Source: Lepturacanthus savala (Eukaryota; Chordata; Actinopteri; Scombriformes; Trichiuridae). Taken from it: DNA of 64,000 nt. The notes beneath the pieces are model-generated. The model was given only the letters and a program-made list of their open reading frames with translations. It made no database searches and was not told the DNA's origin. Positions 57,175 to 64,000 of the stretch are shown here, in pieces; positions within the stretch are counted from its first letter, which is position 1, and each line of letters opens with the position of its first letter. The DNA is taken from assembly GCA_030544235.1 (NCBI GenBank), contig CM060467.1, positions 6,751,001 to 6,815,000 on the forward strand, in the 5' to 3' direction. The position numbers and the translations under genes were made by a program.

Positions 57175-60100
57175 GTAAGGATGTTTTATTTATTAATTCA
57201 TTTTTGGACTGGAATTTAATAATCCTCAGTGGGTTGTCACCCAAGAAAGAGTGATTTATTGTGCAATATTTCAGTCATATGTTTGGGGGCATTTAATATG
57301 TGCAGCAGTGAGAAAATGCATTTAAATTGTATGCGTATGTGTGTACTCAAAACCTCTAATATCCTGTATGTGTTTTATATTTTACTCATAGGCCTTTTTA
57401 TCTCTAAAAGTTAATATCTTAACTTTTCATGAGAACAAACTTTTTTAATCCACAAAACATTTTCTTTCCTGCACTTTTAATTCTTGTACTTCAGGCTTCA
57501 ATAGACCCAATCCTGTCCTGTTTCTTTTATTCTTTTCTCGTCAGTCTTCATGAAGAGATAGTGGACTTTTTCAACTTCATGTCACCGCGACCAGAGGAGG
57601 AGGCCATGAGGAGAGACGTCGTGAACCGAATAGAAAGCGTCATCAAGGACTTGTGGCCCACGGCGCGGGTGAGTGTCAGTGGGAAAGCCTTGTGCCCGTG
57701 TGCCGGGCCTGGGGACAAGTAATTCAAGCTGTGGGAGCTGCCCACAGATCTGATCCACTCAGGTGCTGCACTCATACTTGCACCATGAAACCACTGCATA
57801 TAAGGCAGGTTTGGAATCAGAAGTTTGTCAATTTCATGTGCCTGAGGTAGTACTGAACACCTGCACAATCTCCTTAAACATAGATCTCTAGATGTAGCCT
57901 GCTGTTTCATGGTTCTTTTTATGTCTTACATGTTTTCTGAAAATACAGGAGTACTCTTTAGCAACACTTGAGACCTTATTTTGAGCAAATAAAGCTTTTT
58001 GAAGAAGATTATTGTAACAATACTAAAGCTATTACACAGACCGACTATTTTTTGGCTATTTTAATGTTATACATTTTGAAAGTCCTTCAGCATTTTATCA
58101 ACACACTGAGTCACTACTGTCGATGTATAAACGGACAGCATCCAGCACCTGAAAATACATTTGCAAGTTTAACTTGTTCTGCCTGGTGTATCACTATTTA
58201 TTCTATTCCTATTAGGCAAAGTGTAAGTAATATAAGTGATCATCTGCCTATGTTATCACCAGTCACGCCAAGATCTGTCAGTAAGTTTTAATATAAGTGC
58301 ATTCTTACAATCACAATCAGATATTTATTTTTGAATAAATGTGTGAATTTGAGTTTGAGATTACTACAATTCCAAAAGAAGAATAAGCATTTGGGCACAA
58401 TTATTCTTTCTTTATTTAACCCATTAAAGCCTATGAGCCTGTAAATCTGTGGCTGTCATTTTATAAAAAATCTAAATATTACTCATTGCTTTTTTTTCTA
58501 ATGACAGGAGAGTAGACAACTATGACAAATGGTTTTAAGCAAATAATTTGTTTAAATAATAATAATAATTTAAGTGCTCCCTGTCATGACATCAACTTCC
58601 TGCTGAGAACATGGTGAAGACAAACCCTTTCCAGAAAGAGGTCATTTTATTTAGATTATATTGATTTTTAAACCCTGACATGAATATATCTATTTAATCA
58701 TTCAGGTCTCTAAAATAATCCCCCCCAAAACCCATGTACCCGTGTACAAACATGGGATAGATCATGGGACACATGGGATAAATAGGTTTTTATTTATGGG
58801 CATATTTGTACAAGCAGCAACTATAATAGCCATTAAAATGCTATTTTCTGCAAAGAAAAAAGTACAAAATTGGGGGGGGGGGAATGGACACAACATGAAT
58901 GTTAGTGACTCAACTGATAAAATATATGCATGAAAACTTCTGAAAAATCTGAATTTATTTGGATTAAGTCTAAAATGACAGTCATAGACTTGGCAGCTTT
59001 TAGGCTTAAATGGGTTAATCAGAAGCGATAACTTCATTAAATTCATTTTCTTGGTGTAGGACTTCTGTATCGGCCACCGCTACACAAATCAAATATTTGT
59101 AGAGAACAGCTTGGAGGAGAAACACCAAATGGTCTTTAGAAGAAAAAAAAAACATTCTTAGTGAGGCCCGGTGGGAATTCCCTGGGCCCGGATTAGTTCA
59201 AAATGTTTATAATGTTAACCAGAAAACGCTATTTGTTACAAACGCACTCTGTCTAACGTTGTGCTGGCAGTATACAATGGAAAAATCACTAATAATGTTG
59301 CTTTGGGAATGCAAGTGACATGAATAAAGAGTACATATGGCCAAGTGTGCTTGGATGTGCAGCGTAAACTAGGCTGTTGACTGGCTTCAACGTAGCCAAA
59401 CAGAATATGTTTTGTGCCGTAAACCTCCCAGACACACAGGCTGCAGAATGTAAGACAATAACTTTGATTTACGCGGCACATAACCGCTTTTCAAAGGTTA
59501 GCAGACACATTTCGGAAAAGCAAAGCATAGAAGAATCAATTGTTTGCTTTCGCTTCATTCTTTCAGGAACATTCACATGAAGCAGAACACCTGCAGTGTG
59601 TTCCTACATTTATTTACTATTAATTGTACACTCTGTACATGCATAAAGGTAGTTTACCAATGAGCCATCTGATTGGTAAGGATTATGATACTTCATGACT
59701 TGAATAAGATGTTATTTTTTGTATTTGTTATTTTCTATAGGTGGAGATATTTGGCAGCTTCAGCACAGGACTCTATCTTCCAACAAGGTAACCTTTGTTT
59801 TCAGTCTACACCTTTTTTTATTAAAGACTTTTTTACATCTCACCACTCTAGTTTTAGGAAGTGGTAAGCTATTTCTGAGCAAGCATGTTTATGTAAATAA
59901 AAATGTTCAGACGGCTACGGTCATGTGACCGTTGAGTGTTGTTTCTGGACAGTATCATAATTTAGGATTACAGACCTATTTTTTTTTGTCTTGTTAGGGT
60001 GTTTATTTTACAGTATATCTTTCATGGAATTATTCTCATGAGGGTTTATAGATCTTAAGTATACATAAATAGTAAGATTTTAACATATTTGGTATGCAAA

Positions 60101-61778
60101 TAGTCAAAAAAGTAAATTCCTCCACACATTTTCACCTCTGCACACACATTATTGGTGCAAATAAACACCAATAGTTATATTATTTTTATTATTTTTAGTT
60201 TTATTTGAAAAAACTTGTTTTTCCTGATTATTTCACCACTGTATTCACTTAAAACACACTCATCACTCACTGATGAACAAGGTTTTTGTTATGGATTAAG
60301 ACAAGATTTTTTTTATTTTTTTATTTTTTTAAGAGTAACTGTGTGTGAATCAAGAGGTGGTCAAAAACATGTTGATTCAGTTAAGGAACAAACAAAAAAA
60401 AACTGTTGCTTCACTGCAAATATAGTTACCATCCACCATTTCAGGACCCTGAATTCATTTAGCAACATAAACAAAGGAAGCTGTAATGTTGTTACTGGTG
60501 AGCTGTGCATCAGGAAATGTTATTTATTCTGCGTGTTTACGGAATTCCAGCGATGGACCAACATGTTTTCCCGTAGCACGAGCAAATACACTGTGTTTTT
60601 TGTTCCTAGCGACATTGACCTGGTGGTGTTTGGAAAGTGGGACCATCCCCCACTGCAGGAACTGGAACAAGCCCTGAAGAGACACAATGTGTCTGGCCCA
60701 TATCCCATCAAGGTCCTTGACAAAGCTACAGTAAGTCCACAGTAGAGTTTAGTAGTAAAAAAAAGATTCTTTTCTTTCTTTTTGATGCACATATTACGGC
60801 AAATTTTAGGCTCCAAACAACAACTTGATTAAATGCATCATTCATTGTAAATTCCTTTTGGATTGATTCCAGTCTGACTCTTTGTCCTCAGGTGCCAATC
60901 ATCAAACTCACTGACCATGAAACGGAAGTGAAAGTGGACATCAGCTTCAACGTAGAAACTGCTGTCAAAGCAGCGCAGTTCATCAAGAGCTACCTTAAAG
61001 TAAGCACTGCATACTGGCCTTTTTTATATGGACGATACAAATGTGGCCTTATCGCCTGTCTCTTGAAATTTGTCTTCCTGTCTTGTAGAAATACACTGTT
61101 CTGCCGCCCCTGATCTTCGTTCTGAAGCAGTTCCTGCTCCAGAGGGAACTGAATGAAGTGTTTACTGGAGGCATCAGCTCTTATAGCCTCATATTAATGG
61201 CCATCAGCTTCCTGCAGGTACATAAATATGCGTGGTCATTTTCTTAACAATCAATCACTCCTTTTTTTTTTTTTGTAATCAAAATGCTATGCACGCTGTC
61301 CTTTTGATAAGGTCTTTTTTCAAATCAGCATTTTTTCACTAAACTAAGAACCTATCCACTTGGTCTTTCTACACACTACTGCCCAAATGTTTGTGCAAAA
61401 GATAGAGGTACTACGGTGCCCGTAATCTAATATTTAACCAACTTGTAATTAAATAATTATTATTAAAATAGTAATTTAAAATAGATTATGAATGTGGTCT
61501 TGATATGATATACAGGTAGCTCTGTAATGTAGCTAATGAGTTCTCCCCATCCTGCCGATCACAGTTACACCCTCGCATCGACACGCGGCGTGCCAACATC
61601 AACCTGGGCATCCTGCTGATCGAGTTCTTTGAGCTGTACGGCCGCGACTTCAACTACATGAAGACCGGCATCCGGGTGAAGAACGGAGGAGCCTACTTGT
61701 CCAAGGAGGAAATGCTCAAAGCCATGGGGAACGGGAACAGGCCCTCTATGGTCTGCATAGAGGATCCCATACAGCCAG
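56447..61778 (+). CDS. tent4a: TENT4A (PAPD7) non-canonical poly(A) polymerase, 3' partial (7 exons)
   Basis: TENT4A is a nucleotidyltransferase that adds A-rich, G-containing tails to RNAs. Coding exons: 56447-57174, 57545-57668, 59741-59787, 60610-60730, 60892-60999, 61089-61217, 61565-61778; they join to 1471 nt (490 codons plus one base). The start MDPRTAWIQPEQKGPANSVW matches the long N-terminal form recalled for human TENT4A; EQKGPAN separates it from TENT4B. Residues 30-240 are low complexity (poly-Gly, poly-Ser, Gln/His). The catalytic core follows: FGS at 288-290, DID at 301-303 and VKVDIS with the third Asp at 356, then the central domain (QFLLQRELNEVFTGGISSYS, LLIEFFELYGRDFNYMKTGI). 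The last exon ends in IEDPIQPG; the following NDVGRSSYGAM segment expected from the family was not found before 64000, so the gene runs out of the window. Confidence 0.95.
57545..57668 (+). CDS. tent4a: tent4a exon 2
   Basis: LHEEIVDFFNFMSPRPEEEA then MRRDVVNRIESVIKDLWPTA and Arg. The N-terminal helix of the polymerase core. Confidence 0.95.
57669..59740 (+). other. tent4a intron 2
   Basis: 2.1 kb intron containing the TTAA-flanked MITE at 58416-59018 and a G run near 58873-58882. Otherwise nothing recognised. The 822-bp intron 59788-60609 also shows nothing. Confidence 0.65.
58416..59018. mobile_element. TTAA-flanked MITE of a second family
   Basis: TTAA at 58416-58419 and 59015-59018 enclose CCCATTAAAGCCTA ... 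TAGGCTTAAATGGG; the inverted ends extend inward to a shared TGNCTGTCATTTTA block. About 595 bp without coding capacity. CCC ends and TTAA target suggest a piggyBac-type element. It lies in the second tent4a intron. Confidence 0.75.
59741..59787 (+). CDS. tent4a: tent4a exon 3 (47 nt, G-S motif)
   Basis: VEIFGSFSTGLYLPT plus AG of a Ser codon. It carries the nucleotidyltransferase G-S signature. Acceptor TATTTTCTATAG; donor GTAACC. Confidence 0.93.
60610..60730 (+). CDS. tent4a: tent4a exon 4 (DxD catalytic pair)
   Basis: Completes Ser and reads DIDLVVFGKWDHPPLQELEQ, then HNVSGPYPIKVLDKAT. The two metal-binding Asp residues (DID) are at its start. The acceptor is TTTTTTGTTCCTAG. Confidence 0.95.
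60892..60999 (+). CDS. tent4a: tent4a exon 5 (third catalytic Asp)
   Basis: VPIIKLTDHETEVKVDISFN then VETAVKAAQFIKSYLK. The Asp in VKVDIS completes the catalytic triad. Confidence 0.95.
61089..61217 (+). CDS. tent4a: tent4a exon 6
   Basis: KYTVLPPLIFVLKQFLLQRE then LNEVFTGGISSYSLILMAIS and FLQ; part of the poly(A) polymerase central domain that contacts the nucleotide base in this family. Confidence 0.95.
61565..61778 (+). CDS. tent4a: tent4a exon 7 (last in window)
   Basis: LHPRIDTRRANINLGILLIE, FFELYGRDFNYMKTGIRVKN and NRPSMVCIEDPIQP. Donor GTCAGA; the next exon is outside the window, so the intron is over 2.2 kb. Confidence 0.95.
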
Positions 61779-64000
61779 GTCAGACCGGTGTTTGAATCGA
61801 TGAGTGAATGGAAGACAAATGCCAATAGTAATTTACAAACATTGTGCATACGCCTGGAATTTCATCATTTTAGGGGCAGAGCCACTTGGCCTTTTGTGTT
61901 GTCATTTATTTGAGGGCACAAAGGCCATACATTAAAACAATGATTGTAATTTAAGTTTGTTCTTAATCAAGGAAAATAATTGAGGAATTAAAATAAATTA
62001 TTACCGGCAGGATTTGTTTTTTTTTTTGTTTTTTTTAAAGGGCAGAAGGACAAATTGAGAGGTCACGACAGCCACGGCCCTTGTGAAATTCTTTCCCTGG
62101 CATAGGCACAGAACAGGGCTTTAATGAAAATTATTGGATTTTAAAAAACAAACTTGCCGTGAGACTGCACACCTGTACAGAAACTCATGTGAATGGATAC
62201 TTTCGAGACTGGAAAGAGATAGTGGTGAGGCAATGACTTAAAGATGGATTGTATAATAACTTCTGTCACACATTTAATACCAGCTGTTAATAATGGATTC
62301 ACTTTATCACCACATTATCATGAACATTCAAGAGTCCTAGCTCATTCTGATGAAGTGGACCTGTGAAAGAGCTCGATTGCGAACTGAATCACTGACGTTA
62401 TAGCTGACAGTCAGTTGGAATTTTGAGGAAGTTCACAATCCACTTTCAATGGGACTTCATCAGAAAGAGCTGTGACTCCTACACTACATTACTCAACATC
62501 CTTAAAAATCCTCAAAGCTGGCATGTCCATAGCATTTTCTGTAGAAATTTAAATGTGCTGTATTTTAGTTTATGGTAAATTACTGTAATAGTGTTTTGAC
62601 ATGGCTTTTTAATTTAGTCTTTAGATGCAATATCATTGTGATAACTTTCACTTAGATGTATTTCTGTGTCACATCAACTCCTCCAGTCATTTAATCTATG
62701 TCCAGTGGTTGGAACTGATTATTTTGAGGTCCCTTTTATACATAATTTCTTGGTTTAAAGGCAATTCTGTGTTTCTGACGGTATTGAAAATCATACCTTC
62801 CTGATATCTAAATACCTTGGTATGACATAACGGATGGCTGAGCTTTGAAGTCTTCCCTGCAAACTAACTAACTGAGCCCTCAGTTTTAACAGGTTTCAGC
62901 TGTAAGTGATAGTGTGGGAGGGGTCAAGGGTTCAAAAGGTATATGGAGGAATGGGACACCACTTGCGAACTTTCATGTTACCGTGACGACTGACAATTGA
63001 TCATGCTGTTGACAGTTGCTGGTTTGTGGCTTCTTATTTTACACAACATACTGCTGAGCCACTGCTACAGAAGCCAGATTTCCAAATTTTTCAAACTCTT
63101 GCATTAGCTGTGCAACTGGTACTCAAGACATTCTAATTGTTTAATTTGATAACTGTTAACTGATAAAATATGTCTAAAAATGTGTTGGATGTTAAAGTTA
63201 AATGTGCAATATTGGGCAACATTTTAATGAATTTAATCTGTTTTATTTTTCTTAGTTGTTTTCTTTGTTACAGATACAGCTGCATTTGTTTCTTCAGTCA
63301 TGCTTTAGGCTATATATTTAAACGTCAAGCGAGCTCCTTATCAGTCCCTTCGTTGTAGTTCTACAGATATTTACTGTTGCTTCCAGGCTTCTTTGTAAAC
63401 TCTGTTTACGTCACAACTCTGTGAATTGTGGGTAAATTCAATTTATCAAAGTGTGCATGCCATGCTGACTTAGCACTTCAGATTCTGACAGATGGACACC
63501 CCTAAACCCTCGTGAACCAATTAAATATGACTTTTAAACTTACCCATTGATATTGCCTGAGCAGAAAAATTTGTATGTGTGAAACCACTGCACGGAACAG
63601 ACTGCAGCACCTCCTGCTGTTTGAGTCATTTCGATTTTTCAAGTAAATCTAAAGGGAAACGGTCAGTATTTATTGTATTTAGGATGTTGAGAGTGTGTGT
63701 GTGGTCTCATCAAACACTGAGCTACAGTCCCTGTGCGTCCACTAGTCCACTCTGACAGTGCAGCACGTCTTCACACCTCCCTTCATGTCTGACCACTTTG
63801 CAGAATTTCAGGAATTCTTTTCATTCGTTGCACCGACCTCATTAGCAGCTGCTGTAGCCGTCAGCCTCTCAAACCTCCTGTTACTGCTGCCATTCTCCAC
63901 AGGAACTACATGTATATCAATATACATGAGGGCTTTTGCATTGGCCGTTTATGCCTAATTACAGGAGGTTAGGTATAGGATATGAGGCCTATACACATGC
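61779..64000 (+). other. tent4a intron 7, open at the window edge
   Basis: I looked for the NDVGRSSYGAM-type next exon on the + strand and did not find it. No repeats with clear ends or other genes are seen. Confidence 0.65.

Noticed and set aside
56447..61778. Assignment of the polymerase gene to TENT4B (PAPD5)
   Set aside because: The N-terminal EQKGPAN and the neighbour ice1 favour TENT4A, although PRPEEEAMRR and VVNRIESVI are TENT4B-like and the two are close.

Overview
The window is vertebrate nuclear DNA, most likely from a teleost fish. It shows long intron-rich genes with GT/AG splice sites, many long (CA/TG)n and (AT)n microsatellites, fish-type non-LTR retrotransposon remnants and several MITE families. 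I cannot name the species. Three protein-coding genes, all on the + strand, and one tRNA gene on the - strand account for all coding sequence I can support. Their order (ADAMTS16, ICE1, TENT4A) matches the order I recall from human chromosome 5p15.3. The genes that I recall lying between ICE1 and TENT4A in human (MED10, UBE2QL1, NSUN2, SRD5A1) are absent here. Gene identities rest on reading the exons and comparing them with remembered human proteins; no database search was run.

Layout. Positions 1-38737 hold the last 21 coding exons of adamts16, a secreted zinc metalloprotease. The first exons (signal peptide and start of the prodomain) lie upstream of the window. Its 11.9 kb intron (23400-35292) and other introns carry transposon debris. 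Positions 38738-44796 are an intergenic stretch with a cluster of MITE-like inverted-repeat elements, a CTCF-like motif and a tRNA-Glu(CTC) gene facing away from ICE1. Positions 44797-54481 hold a complete ice1 gene of 20 coding exons (1614 codons plus stop), scaffold of the little elongation complex for snRNA transcription. From about 56095 a CpG-rich promoter leads into tent4a, a non-canonical poly(A) polymerase. Its first seven coding exons end at 61778, and the gene continues beyond 64000.

The joined exons of each gene keep one open frame: 3318 nt for the adamts16 part, 4845 nt for ice1 and 1471 nt for the tent4a part. This supports the splice junctions given. The three genes have unrelated functions and I see no operon-like or system-level link between them.

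The most interesting observations are: a tandem in-frame duplication of a three-exon coiled-coil module in ice1 (exon sizes 77-38-83 nt repeated exactly); two further in-frame tandem repeats in its giant exon; TTAA-flanked piggyBac-like MITEs; a perfect 20-bp hairpin with two Oct-type octamers; and a possible tRNA/CTCF boundary between adamts16 and ice1. I found no CRISPR array, virus, operon or other new genetic system.
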